Source: Nocardia jinanensis (GTDB lineage: Bacteria; Actinomycetota; Actinomycetes; Mycobacteriales; Mycobacteriaceae). Taken from it: 64,000 nucleotides of DNA. Shown piece after piece: positions 1-8,018 of this stretch (within the stretch, counting starts at the first letter, position 1; each line of letters opens with the position of its first letter). Made by a program: the position numbers and the translations under genes. Below the pieces are notes generated by a model. It ran no database searches and had not been told where the DNA came from. It was given only the letters and a program-made list of their open reading frames with translations. The stretch covers positions 310,001 to 374,000 of the forward strand of contig NZ_BMMH01000001.1 in NCBI RefSeq assembly GCF_014645735.1, in the 5' to 3' direction.

Positions 1-2
1 AA

Positions 3-422
3 GTGGAGATCACCCGCCTCCTCGCCTCCTACGGCCCTTTCGTCGACGCCGGGGCCGCGCCGCAGGTGGCGAACCTGTGGACCGAGAACGGGGAATACGA
101 TGTCGAGGACTGGCATATGCGTAGTCGCGCGGATATCCACGCGATGGTGGAGTCGACGGCGCACCGGTCCCTGATCGATACGGGCTGTGCGCATTTCCTC
201 GGCCCGGCCCGGGTCGTGATCGACGGTGACGAGGCGACGGCGGTCTGCGAATCGCTGCTGGTGCGCCGATACGAAGACGGATACCGGGTGTGGCGGGCGG
301 GGGCGAACAGTTTCCGGCTCACCCGCACTTCGCAGGGCTGGCGGATCAGCCACCGCGTCACCCGGACCTTCGACGGCGGCCCCGCGGCACGGGACCTGTT
401 GCTCACGAACGCGGACAGCTGA
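3..422 (+). CDS. SnoaL/NTF2-like family protein (5' end probably outside window)
   Basis: This 139-codon frame reads as a small NTF2-fold (SnoaL-like) protein. It opens in the typical first helix (EITRLLASYGPFVDAG), continues through W..NGEYDVE and ends in the family's beta-sheet (YRVWRAGANSFRLTRT..GWRISHRVTRTFDG). Such proteins act as cytoplasmic isomerases, dehydratases or ligand-binding folds; no specific substrate can be read. A GTG at position 3 could start it, but homologues usually have a few more N-terminal residues and the frame is open to the window edge, so the real start may lie upstream. It converges on the flavin monooxygenase gene, with only 44 bases between. Confidence 0.7.
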   Translation: MEITRLLASYGPFVDAGAAPQVANLWTENGEYDVEDWHMRSRADIHAMVESTAHRSLIDTGCAHFLGPARVVIDGDEATAVCESLLVRRYEDGYRVWRAGANSFRLTRTSQGWRISHRVTRTFDGGPAARDLLLTNADS

Positions 423-436
423 CCGTCCCGAGACCC

Positions 437-463
437 GGCCACCGCGACCGGGCCCCGGTGGCC
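437..463. terminator. candidate hairpin terminator between convergent genes
   Basis: Arms GGCCACCG (437-444) and CGGTGGCC (456-463) form a perfect 8-bp stem with an 11-base loop, between two convergent stop codons. There is no T-run, as is common in actinobacteria. Confidence 0.4.
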
Positions 464-466
464 TGT

Positions 467-1825
467 TCAGGCGACGACGCTCGCGCGCCGGGCGGCCGGG
501 GTCAGCGACGCCGGCCCCAGACCCAGATGGTCGCGCAGGGTGCTACCGGTGTATTCGGTGCGGAACAGCCCACGGCGCTGGAGTTCGGGCACCACGAAAT
601 CGACGAAATCGTGGAAAGTACCCGGTGCCTGGGCCGCGGAGAGGATATAGCCGTCCGCCTCGCCGCCGGTGAATCCGGCTTCGATCTGATCGGCGACCTG
701 TTCGGCGGTGCCGACGAACTGCGGCAGCAGCACACCCTGGGCGTACAGCTTGCCGATATCGCGCAGGGTCAGGTTCTCGCTCGCGCTGAGCCGGCGGGCC
801 ACGTCGAACAGCCCCTGCGTACCCGGAACGACGAGATCCTCGAGCGGAGCGTCCAGGTCGTAGCGGGAGAAATCGTGATCGGTGTGCACCGAGAGCGTGA
901 TGAGCCCGGAGATCGGATCGGCGAGTTCGTTGTGGAACGCCTGCTTCTCCCGGGCGATCGATTCGGTCTCACCGACGAACGGCACGAACGACGGGAAGAT
1001 CTTGATGTCGTCGGGGTTGCGACCGAAGTTCACCGCCCGCGATTTCACATCGTCGTAGTAGGCACGGCGGCCTTCGGGCGTCGGATCGATCTCGAAGATC
1101 GCCTCCGCCCAGCGGGCCGCGAAATCCTTGCCCACCGGCGACGAACCGGCCTGGATGATCACCGGACGGCTCTGCGGGGAATGCGGAACGGTCAACGGCC
1201 CGCGGGTTTTGAACCAGGTGCCCTCGTGATCGACGGTCCGCACTTTGTCCGGGTCGGCGAAGACACCGGAGACCTTGTCCCGCACCAGGGCATCGGTATC
1301 CCAGCTGCCCCACAGTTTGTAGGCGACCTCGAGGAATTCCTGGGCGCGCTCGTAGCGCTCGTCGTGCCCCAGATGGTCCTGCGCCCCGAAGTTCTGCGCC
1401 TCGGCCTGATTGAGCGAGGTCACCACATTCCAGCCCGCCCGGCCGCCGGACAGATGGTCGAGCGTGGCGAAGATCCGGGCGACCTCGTAGGGATGGAAAT
1501 ACGTGGTGGACTTGGTGATCGCCAGGCCGATCCGGTCGGTCACGTTCGCCAGCCCGGCCGCGACCAGTGACGGATCCAGGGTTGCCGACGCCTGGGTGCC
1601 GCTCTGCAGTGGCACCCGGATATCGTTGCCGTACCGGACCGGGGTCGCCAGCAGATCGGCGAAGAACAGGAAATCGAACTTGCCCCGCTCCAGGGTCCGG
1701 GCCACCCGCTGGTAGTAGCCGGGCCCCAGGTAGTCGGTCTCCGACGCGGGATGGCGCCACGCCGCATGTGAATGAGTGACATGCGAGGCGATCAGGAAGC
1801 CTGCCAGATGGAGTTCACGAGACAC
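467..1825 (-). CDS. NtaA/SnaA/DszA-family flavin-dependent monooxygenase (LLM class)
   Basis: The 452-residue product matches the FMNH2-dependent subfamily that includes nitrilotriacetate monooxygenase NtaA, EDTA monooxygenase EmoA, pristinamycin IIA synthase SnaA and DszA. Visible landmarks are the N-terminal HLAGFLIASHVTHSHAAWRHP segment, FDFLFFADLLATP, the GLAITKSTTYFHPYEVARIFATLDHLSGGRAGWNVVTS core, and VPELQRRGLFR near the C-terminus. The start is GTG at 1825, preceded by GAGGAG at good spacing; an ATG further upstream lies in non-homologous sequence. It sits 126 bp after a peptide/nickel-type ABC operon on the same strand and may be its last gene. No reductase partner is nearby. In this context I infer oxidative cleavage of an imported chelator, but sulfur scavenging or another N/S-dealkylation is also possible. 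Confidence 0.85.
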   Translation of the reverse strand: MSRELHLAGFLIASHVTHSHAAWRHPASETDYLGPGYYQRVARTLERGKFDFLFFADLLATPVRYGNDIRVPLQSGTQASATLDPSLVAAGLANVTDRIGLAITKSTTYFHPYEVARIFATLDHLSGGRAGWNVVTSLNQAEAQNFGAQDHLGHDERYERAQEFLEVAYKLWGSWDTDALVRDKVSGVFADPDKVRTVDHEGTWFKTRGPLTVPHSPQSRPVIIQAGSSPVGKDFAARWAEAIFEIDPTPEGRRAYYDDVKSRAVNFGRNPDDIKIFPSFVPFVGETESIAREKQAFHNELADPISGLITLSVHTDHDFSRYDLDAPLEDLVVPGTQGLFDVARRLSASENLTLRDIGKLYAQGVLLPQFVGTAEQVADQIEAGFTGGEADGYILSAAQAPGTFHDFVDFVVPELQRRGLFRTEYTGSTLRDHLGLGPASLTPAARRASVVA

Positions 1826-1951
1826 GGTCGGCTCCTCGGTCGTCCCGGCCGGAGGCGGCCGGGTGTGGGTGTGTCGCCGTACCGATCGCCGACAACGCAT
1901 GCTGCGGGGTTGCTGTCACAGCGACGAGTCTCGGCGGCCGGCCCGGCGCCG

Positions 1952-3478
1952 TCACCGATTGCGCTCGAGCTGATGCTGGGAGAACCGGTCCCCGAGATCG
2001 GCGCCGTCGGCACACACGAGCCGGGCCAGTATCTCCGTGCGCGGGCGTTCCCTCAGCTCCGCGGGCGCCCCGATCTCCGTGATCCTCGCGCCGTCGAGTA
2101 CCGCGATGCGGTCACAGCGGTCCAACCGGCCACGCAGATCGTGGCTGATCGACACCAGTGTCGCGCCGTTGTGCTCGCGATAGTCGTCCAGCCGATCGAG
2201 GATCCGCCGGGCGGTGGGTTCGTCCAGCGCGGTGGTCACCTCATCGCACAGCAGTACCCGCGGACGGGCCAGTAGAGCCCGGGCCAGTGCGGCACGCTGC
2301 AGTTGCCCGCCGGAGAGACCGGCGGGCGGCCGCGCCGCCTGGGCCTCGTCGATCCCCAGTCCGGCCAGCAGATCCGTCGCGGCGGCGCGTGCTTCGGTGT
2401 GGGTCATCCCGCACAACCCGGTGCCGGTGGCGGCGACTTGGTCCAGCACGCTGCGGCGGGGGTCGAACGACGCCGCCGACTCCTGCCATACGTATTGGAT
2501 ATCGGCGAGCCGGCGACGCGACCTGCGCCGCAACTCCGGTAGCCGCTCCCCCCACGCCACGATCTCACCGGCGTCCGGGCGAGTGAGCCCGGCGATACAC
2601 CGGGCCAAGGTCGTCTTACCGGCGCCCGACAACCCGACGAGCCCGATATGTTCCCCCGGATACAGGTCGAGGTCGACGCGGTCGAGGACCGGACGGCCGC
2701 GGTGACGCACCGTGAGATCGCGGATCTCCACGGCCGGTCCGGTAACCGCCGGTGTCGCGACCGGTCGTGGATGCGCCGGAGCGGATTCGATCGAACCGGC
2801 CGGGTCGAGCCGCCCGTCGCGGACGAAAAGGATCCGGTCCGCGACTCGCTCGACCGCGAACGAGTCGTGGGTGATCAGGACCACGGCCGTTCCCGCGGCG
2901 CGCAGTCCGCGCAACCCGTCGAGCAGCGTCGCGCGGGCGAGGGAGTCCAGACCGACCGTAGGTTCGTCGACCACCAGGACATCGGGCGCACCGGTCAGGA
3001 CCTGCGCCAACGCCAGCCGAGCCCGTTCGCCGCCGGAGAATTCGAACGGGTACCTGCGCAGCGCCCGGGTCAGGTCGCGGTCGTCGAGTTCGAAGGCCGC
3101 GGCGGCGAGTACCCGGGCGATCCGCGCCCGCCGCTCACCCGCGCGCAGCCGCCCGCCGGCCGCGCGCCGAGTGTGCAGGGCCACCAGTTCACCCAGTGCC
3201 GCACCGATCCGCCGCGCCGGGTTGAGGGTCGACGCCGCGTGCTGCGGCAGGTATCCGACCCGGACCCCCGGCGCGCGATGGATCGCACCGGACAGTTCGA
3301 TTCCGGGCCCGGCCGTACCCGCCAAGGCGGTGGCGATGGTCGTTTTACCGGCGCCCGAGGGCCCGAACAGGGCGAGGATCTCGCCGGGCGCGATACCGAA
3401 TCCGATATCGCGCAGGATCACCGCGCCGTTCGCGCGGGCACCGAGCTCGCGCACCGAGATCGGCCTAGGGTCGGGCAT
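1952..3478 (-). CDS. fused double ATP-binding subunit of a Dpp/Nik-type ABC importer
   Basis: Two ABC ATPase domains are fused in one 508-residue chain, corresponding to DppD plus DppF. Domain 1 has Walker A GPSGAGKT (about residue 40), Q-loop YLPQHA, signature SGGERA and Walker B VLVVDEPT. Domain 2 has GLSGAGKT, YVWQESAASFDP, LSGGQLQ and LLCDEVT. It should power inward transport of a small peptide or metal chelate through the two adjacent permeases. The start is ATG 3478 (GTG 3484 is an alternative) and overlaps the end of the upstream permease, which implies translational coupling. The final domain-2 Walker B residues (CDEVT rather than DEPT) are slightly unusual but keep the catalytic Glu. 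Confidence 0.9.
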   Translation of the reverse strand: MPDPRPISVRELGARANGAVILRDIGFGIAPGEILALFGPSGAGKTTIATALAGTAGPGIELSGAIHRAPGVRVGYLPQHAASTLNPARRIGAALGELVALHTRRAAGGRLRAGERRARIARVLAAAAFELDDRDLTRALRRYPFEFSGGERARLALAQVLTGAPDVLVVDEPTVGLDSLARATLLDGLRGLRAAGTAVVLITHDSFAVERVADRILFVRDGRLDPAGSIESAPAHPRPVATPAVTGPAVEIRDLTVRHRGRPVLDRVDLDLYPGEHIGLVGLSGAGKTTLARCIAGLTRPDAGEIVAWGERLPELRRRSRRRLADIQYVWQESAASFDPRRSVLDQVAATGTGLCGMTHTEARAAATDLLAGLGIDEAQAARPPAGLSGGQLQRAALARALLARPRVLLCDEVTTALDEPTARRILDRLDDYREHNGATLVSISHDLRGRLDRCDRIAVLDGARITEIGAPAELRERPRTEILARLVCADGADLGDRFSQHQLERNR

Positions 3479-4295
3479 ATCCACCCGCCCGGCGCAGATC
3501 TCCGGCCGCGACCGCCCGGGGATCGGAGAGCAGGTCGTCGACCAAGAGGTTCGTACCGACCACCAGCAGCACGATCAGCGCGCCGGGCAGCACCACCGCC
3601 CACGGCGCGATCAGCAGGGCGTCCTTGTTCGCCGCGACCGATACCGCCCAATCGGTGGAGGTGGTGTCGAAGCCGAGTCCGAGGAAATTGGCGGAGGCGA
3701 GGAAATAGATCGCGGCGGTGAAGCGGACACCGAGGTCCGCGGCGATCGGCCGCGCCATCTCCCGCACCGCGTAGCGCCCGTAGCGGAAAGTCCGGCTCTG
3801 TCCCTGCATGCGCAGGGCGTCCATTACCGGCCCGTGCACCACACCGCAGGCCGCCATCCGGACGAACCGCGCGATCGGGGCCAGCAATGCCAGCCCGATC
3901 GCGCAGGCGATCGCCACTGCCGACCCCTGCGTGCGTAGCGCCGCGACCATGATGATCAGTAGCGACGGCACGCACAGCAGCACATCGATCGGGCGCATCA
4001 GCAGTTCGTCGAGCCAGACTCGCGGCGCGGCGGCCGCGGCCACCCCGATCAGGAATCCGGCGGAATAGGCGCCCAGGACGGTCAGCAGACCGGTCAGCAG
4101 AAAAGCCTGCCCGCCGGTGAGCGCCGCCGCCAGTACATCGCGTCCGAGCCGGTCGGTACCCAGTGGCGACCACTCCGACGGACCGAACGGAGCCGCACGC
4201 CCGGCCGGGGCGGACCGCGCGAGCAGTGGTCCGGCCAGCGCGAATACCAGGGGTATCGCCACGAGTACCGCGTACAGCCCGCGTCGTGGGCTCAT
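3465..4295 (-). CDS. Dpp/Nik C-type ABC permease
   Basis: A 276-residue inner-membrane permease with the DppC/OppC-type N-terminal motif LGTDRLGRDVLA, about six hydrophobic segments and a cytoplasmic EAA-like loop (ALRMQGQSRTFRYGRYAVREMARP region). It forms the channel with the neighbouring B-type permease. The start ATG at 4295 overlaps the TGA of the upstream gene as ATGA, with a GGAG ribosome site 8 bases before, so the two permeases are translationally coupled. Confidence 0.88.
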   Translation of the reverse strand: MSPRRGLYAVLVAIPLVFALAGPLLARSAPAGRAAPFGPSEWSPLGTDRLGRDVLAAALTGGQAFLLTGLLTVLGAYSAGFLIGVAAAAAPRVWLDELLMRPIDVLLCVPSLLIIMVAALRTQGSAVAIACAIGLALLAPIARFVRMAACGVVHGPVMDALRMQGQSRTFRYGRYAVREMARPIAADLGVRFTAAIYFLASANFLGLGFDTTSTDWAVSVAANKDALLIAPWAVVLPGALIVLLVVGTNLLVDDLLSDPRAVAAGDLRRAGGYARP

Positions 4296-5266
4296 CTCCA
4301 CTGCTCCGCCGCGGCATGCGGATTCATCCGGTAACCCGCGATATCTATCACTGTGTTGACGACGACGGCGATCGTTCCGGTCACTGCGACGATCGCCAGG
4401 ATCACCGGATCGTCCCGATTGGCGAGGGCGCCGATCAGCTCCGAGGCGATACCGGGTACCGCGAAAACCGCCTCCACGATCAGCACCCCCGACAGCAGCC
4501 CGTCACCGGTGCGGCCCAGCTCCTGCATCGCCGGCGCCAGGGCGTTGGGCGCGATATGCCGGACCAGCAGCGATACCCGGCCGACCCCGGCGCGGCGGGC
4601 CTGTGCGATATACGGCCGGTCCAGCACATCGACGACCCCGGCCCGCACGAGACGCACCAGCGGGGCCGCCACCCGCGCCACGGTGACGAGCACCGGGAGC
4701 ACCAGATATTCGGGCCGGTCCAGCAGCGTGTCCGGATCGACGCCCAAAAACGTCGCGGGCAGCAGATCGAGGCGGATCGACAGGAACGTCACCAGCAGGA
4801 CGGCGAGTACGAAGTCGGGAATCGAATCGAATCCGATGCTGATCGAGGTGATCCACCGGTCCCGCGCCGAACCCGGCCGTGTTCCCGCCGCGAAGCCCGC
4901 GGTCACCGCGATCGGTACCAGCAGGATCAATGCCACCCCGGCGAGCAGTCCGGTGATCAGGAACGGGCCCGCGATCACGGCGCCGACCTGCTCGCCGCTC
5001 GCGTAGGAGGTGCCCAGATCTCCGCGCACCGCTCGACCGATCCAGTCGAGAAATCGGGTCACCGGCGAGATATCGAGCCCGAGCAGTTGGCGGGCAGTCT
5101 GCTGCTGCGCCTCGCTCAGGATGGTGTTGTTCTGGATATCGGCGGCGTCACCGGGCAGCAGCAGCGACAACACGAACACCAGAACGAGCAGTATCACCAG
5201 CTGACCGGCGCCCAGTCCGGCCCGGCGCGCCACCAACCGCAGGAAGACGCGCGAATCCCCGGCCAC
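4292..5266 (-). CDS. Dpp/Nik B-type ABC permease
   Basis: A 324-residue permease. It begins with the typical first helix (RRAGLGAGQLVILLVLVFVLSLLLPGD), has a large periplasmic segment, and carries the DppB/NikB landmark LGTSYASGEQV after WIGRAVRGD. The reading frame is open further upstream, but that part is antisense-type sequence inside the methyltransferase gene. GTG 5266 gives the family's usual length and lies 7 bases past the upstream stop. It pairs with the C-type permease downstream. Confidence 0.87.
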   Translation of the reverse strand: MAGDSRVFLRLVARRAGLGAGQLVILLVLVFVLSLLLPGDAADIQNNTILSEAQQQTARQLLGLDISPVTRFLDWIGRAVRGDLGTSYASGEQVGAVIAGPFLITGLLAGVALILLVPIAVTAGFAAGTRPGSARDRWITSISIGFDSIPDFVLAVLLVTFLSIRLDLLPATFLGVDPDTLLDRPEYLVLPVLVTVARVAAPLVRLVRAGVVDVLDRPYIAQARRAGVGRVSLLVRHIAPNALAPAMQELGRTGDGLLSGVLIVEAVFAVPGIASELIGALANRDDPVILAIVAVTGTIAVVVNTVIDIAGYRMNPHAAAEQWR

Positions 5267-5273
5267 CGGGCCG

Positions 5274-6041
5274 CTACCGGATCCCGACCACGACGCGGTC
5301 GTCGCCGTACTGCCAGACCGTCCCGGCCTCGGCGAAACCGGCGTCGCGCAGGAAGTCCGTGTAGTCGCCGGCGGTGGGCCGGTCGGTGACCGTGTGCTCG
5401 AACCCACCGGCGCGGCGGCGCACCAGGTCGGCGAGTTCGGGTGCCGCGCCGACCGCCGACCACCAGGCCGACCAGTCCTCCGCCGTGGCGGTGCCCACCC
5501 GCTGCGCCCGCCGCGCGGTCAGCGCCCGGCCCAGACTGTCGAGCCGCGGGCCGCCGGGCCCTTCGTACAGATGGTCACCGTCGACGAAAATTCCGCCCGG
5601 TGGCAGTGCCCGGGCACACGTCTCGATCAGCGCGCGCAGCGGTGACCGGTTCATCCAGTGCAGTGCCGTGGTACTCACGAACGCGTCGGGTGCCCGCGCC
5701 AGGTCGAGTGCCGCGAACCAGCCGGGCTCGCGCAGATCGGCGAAAACGGTGCGGAACCGCGCCGATCCGTAGACGGTCTCGGCCAGGGTCAGCAACAGCG
5801 GGTCGGCATCCACCCCGACGACGGTGGCCCCGGGGAGCCTGGTCAGCAACCGCCCCGACAGTGTCCCCGGGCCGACACCGAGATCGACGATCAGCGGATC
5901 GGGCCGCTCGAGCAGTTCGATCAGCACATCGCCCAGTACGTCGAACCGGGCTTCGCGGTCGGGCATATAGCGCTCCTGCTGGCGATCCCAGCGCTCGACC
6001 CAGTACCGTGCCCGGCCCGGGTCCAGCCGTGCCGCGGTCAT
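5274..6041 (-). CDS. class I SAM-dependent methyltransferase inside the ABC operon
   Basis: A 255-residue Rossmann methyltransferase. Motif I is DLGVGPGTLSGRLL, followed by the acidic loop VVGVDADPLLL. A dimerising or aromatic pocket segment STTALHWMNRSPLRAL precedes LPPGGIFVDGDHL. The start ATG at 6041 overlaps the stop of the solute-binding protein (ATGA), so it is an integral operon member and not a chance neighbour. Its substrate is unknown. A methyltransferase between the binding protein and permease genes is not a standard part of Dpp/Nik importers, so it probably acts on the transported ligand or on its breakdown product. Confidence 0.85.
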   Translation of the reverse strand: MTAARLDPGRARYWVERWDRQQERYMPDREARFDVLGDVLIELLERPDPLIVDLGVGPGTLSGRLLTRLPGATVVGVDADPLLLTLAETVYGSARFRTVFADLREPGWFAALDLARAPDAFVSTTALHWMNRSPLRALIETCARALPPGGIFVDGDHLYEGPGGPRLDSLGRALTARRAQRVGTATAEDWSAWWSAVGAAPELADLVRRRAGGFEHTVTDRPTAGDYTDFLRDAGFAEAGTVWQYGDDRVVVGIR

Positions 6042-7564
6042 CGCGGCGCCACCGCGTCGAAACGCGCCCAGTCGTGCGAATTGGGTACGGCGGCCGGGAG
6101 CTGCTGGAACGTATCGCGGGCCGCGCTGTTCCAGTGGGTGGTGCCGAAGAACACGAAACCTCCTCGATCGTGCAGTATTTCGTGCATATCGCGGTAGAGC
6201 GCCGCGCGGCGCTGCGGGTCCGGCGTGGCCTGCGCGGTGGTGTAGAGCGCGTCGAACCGCGGGTCGGACCATTTGGTGCGGTTCTGCGGCGAACCGGTCA
6301 GCAGCCGCGAGGCGAAATGATTGGGGATCGGCAGCGGCCCGGACTGGCCCATCGTGAGATGACCGGTCCGCAGCGCGTCGGTGTAGTAGCTGTCCTTGGA
6401 ACCCAGCACCACGTTCACCTTCACCCCGCATACAGCGGCCTGGTCGGCGAACAGCCGGGCGGCTTCGACGAATCCGTAGGCGACCGGCGCGGTGAACAGA
6501 TCGAAGGTCAGATCCCGGACACCCGCGCGCCGCAGCAGCCTGCCCACCTCGTCGGGGTCGTATTCGTGCTGCGGCAGGTCGGCGTAGTACTGGTAACCCT
6601 TGCCGAAGACATCGTTGGAGACCTCCGCCTGACCCTCGAGCGCCACCTTCACCAGTTCCGCCCGGTCCACCATCCGCATGACGGCGCGGCGTACGTCCGG
6701 ATTGTCGAACGGCGGACGATCGGTCTTCATGGCGAAGAAGTAGATCCCGCTGCCGGGCGTGGAGACCAGCGTGACACCGGATCCGGCCGTCAGTGTCCGC
6801 GCGGCCGACGGGGTGAGGTTGTCGGCATAGTCGATCTCGCCGCTGCGTACCGCGTTCACCCGGGCGTCGGCCTCGGCGCTGACTATCCGCAACTGGCGGA
6901 TATTCGGCGCACCGTCCCAATAGTGTTCGTTCCGGTGCGCGGTGAACTGCCTGCCTGCTTCGAAGGAGTCGAAAACGAAGGGGCCGGTGCCGACCGGGCG
7001 GGTGAAATCGGCGGCGCCGTCCTGGACGATCTTGGTGCCGTATACCGACAGCGCGATGAGGAACTCGAAGGACGGCCGCTTCAGCACTATCTCGACGGTC
7101 CGGTCGTCGACCGCGCGGCTGGCGGACAGATCCACCTGGTCCAGTGAGGTCGCGGCGATGAACGGACGCTGCTGCGCGGGTCCCAGGACCCGCGAGAAGG
7201 TGTAGAGCACATCACGTGCGGTGAACTTCTTCCCGTCGTGCCAGGCCGCGTCCCGTAGCGCGATCCGCCACCGGGTGCCGTCCGCATCGGGCTCCGCCGA
7301 CTCCGCCAACCGCGGGATCGGAGTCATCGAACCGTCCACTTCGAACAGGCCGTCGTAGACGGCCTTCATCCGTGCTTCGTCGATGAACAGCGTATTCACC
7401 CCCGGATCTATCCCCTCCCCGGCACCGGAGCCCTGGAAGGCAGCGGTGAAAGTGCCGGTATCGGAGGTGGATCCGCGACCGCATCCGGCGGCCAGCGCTC
7501 CCGCGGCCAGCGCGCTGCCGATCAGAAATGATCGGCGGCTCTGCCTCGATGGTGTACAACGCAT
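6038..7564 (-). CDS. ABC transporter solute-binding lipoprotein, SBP family 5 (peptide/nickel/metal-chelate type)
   Basis: The 508-residue product starts with a Tat-like signal (SRRSFLIG) followed by a hydrophobic stretch and lipobox LAAGC, so it should be a lipoprotein on the outer face of the membrane. The body is the family 5 fold: DGLFEVDGSMTPIPRLAES, WRIALRDAAWHDGKKFTARDVLYTFSRVL, and GTGPFVFDSFEAGRQFTAHRNEHYWDG. Family members bind oligopeptides, nickel, opines and metal-opine chelates. ATG 7564 has GGGAG 7 bases upstream. It is the first gene of the operon, and its 5' leader contains a cobalamin riboswitch. That points to cobalt or a cobalt chelate as ligand more than to peptides, but this is inference. 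Confidence 0.88.
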   Translation of the reverse strand: MRCTPSRQSRRSFLIGSALAAGALAAGCGRGSTSDTGTFTAAFQGSGAGEGIDPGVNTLFIDEARMKAVYDGLFEVDGSMTPIPRLAESAEPDADGTRWRIALRDAAWHDGKKFTARDVLYTFSRVLGPAQQRPFIAATSLDQVDLSASRAVDDRTVEIVLKRPSFEFLIALSVYGTKIVQDGAADFTRPVGTGPFVFDSFEAGRQFTAHRNEHYWDGAPNIRQLRIVSAEADARVNAVRSGEIDYADNLTPSAARTLTAGSGVTLVSTPGSGIYFFAMKTDRPPFDNPDVRRAVMRMVDRAELVKVALEGQAEVSNDVFGKGYQYYADLPQHEYDPDEVGRLLRRAGVRDLTFDLFTAPVAYGFVEAARLFADQAAVCGVKVNVVLGSKDSYYTDALRTGHLTMGQSGPLPIPNHFASRLLTGSPQNRTKWSDPRFDALYTTAQATPDPQRRAALYRDMHEILHDRGGFVFFGTTHWNSAARDTFQQLPAAVPNSHDWARFDAVAPR

Positions 7565-7687
7565 ATCCGACTCCCGTCGCGTCAGGCAGTTTCACGCGAC
7601 GAAGACATGCGAAACGGGCCGCGAAACGGGCGGCTCGTTCGGCGCATCGATCAATACCCACGTGATCATGACCATTCCTGGTTCATC

Positions 7688-7800
7688 CGCAGGTATCTGG
7701 CTGCGGCTCTGGACAAGCCACACAGTTGCGGGACAGCGCCGGATTCACACCGGACTTCCCTACGGACACCGGACACATTACTCGAGCACCGCCCGGGTGA
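7688..7800 (-). promoter_or_regulatory. cobalamin (adenosylcobalamin-family) riboswitch upstream of the SBP operon
   Basis: On the minus strand the leader contains GGGAA followed by the paired CCGG..GGTG..AATCCGG element, then the B12 box GCTGTCCCGCAACTGTG (about 7721-7737), then GCAGCCAGATACCTGC. This order and wording match the conserved core of cobalamin riboswitches. About 120 bases separate it from the ATG at 7564, with no obvious intrinsic terminator, so control may be on translation or by Rho. Expected effect: repression when B12 is plentiful. The exact 5' boundary (P1) was not resolved. Confidence 0.88.
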
Positions 7801-8018
7801 CCATCGACTCATCACCGCGACGCCGGTCTCGGCAGGTGACAGGCAGTACGGGCGCGTCAGGCGAACGCACAGCATGTGATCCAGGACGCGAACGACCCAC
7901 GTTTGCCACCAGATACCACGGGTAGTCATCCAAGGAAATGCTCTCGCGTGGTCCGTTCCTCACCAGAACGGTTCGGGAGGGGGCGGCGCAACGGGCAACA
8001 GGTGGCTAGGAGAGTCGG
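7801..8018. other. intergenic region upstream of the riboswitch and of the GT9 gene
   Basis: This stretch should contain the minus-strand promoter for the riboswitch operon and the plus-strand promoter for the glycosyltransferase. I see no gene. A GTG with AGGAG-like spacing at 8019 begins the divergent gene. Confidence 0.5.

Noticed and set aside
5274-6920. A 548-codon minus-strand frame that looked like a fusion with the methyltransferase
   Set aside because: The first half is an out-of-frame shadow of the solute-binding protein. The methyltransferase begins at ATG 6041 with a normal ATGA overlap, so no fusion or frameshift is needed.
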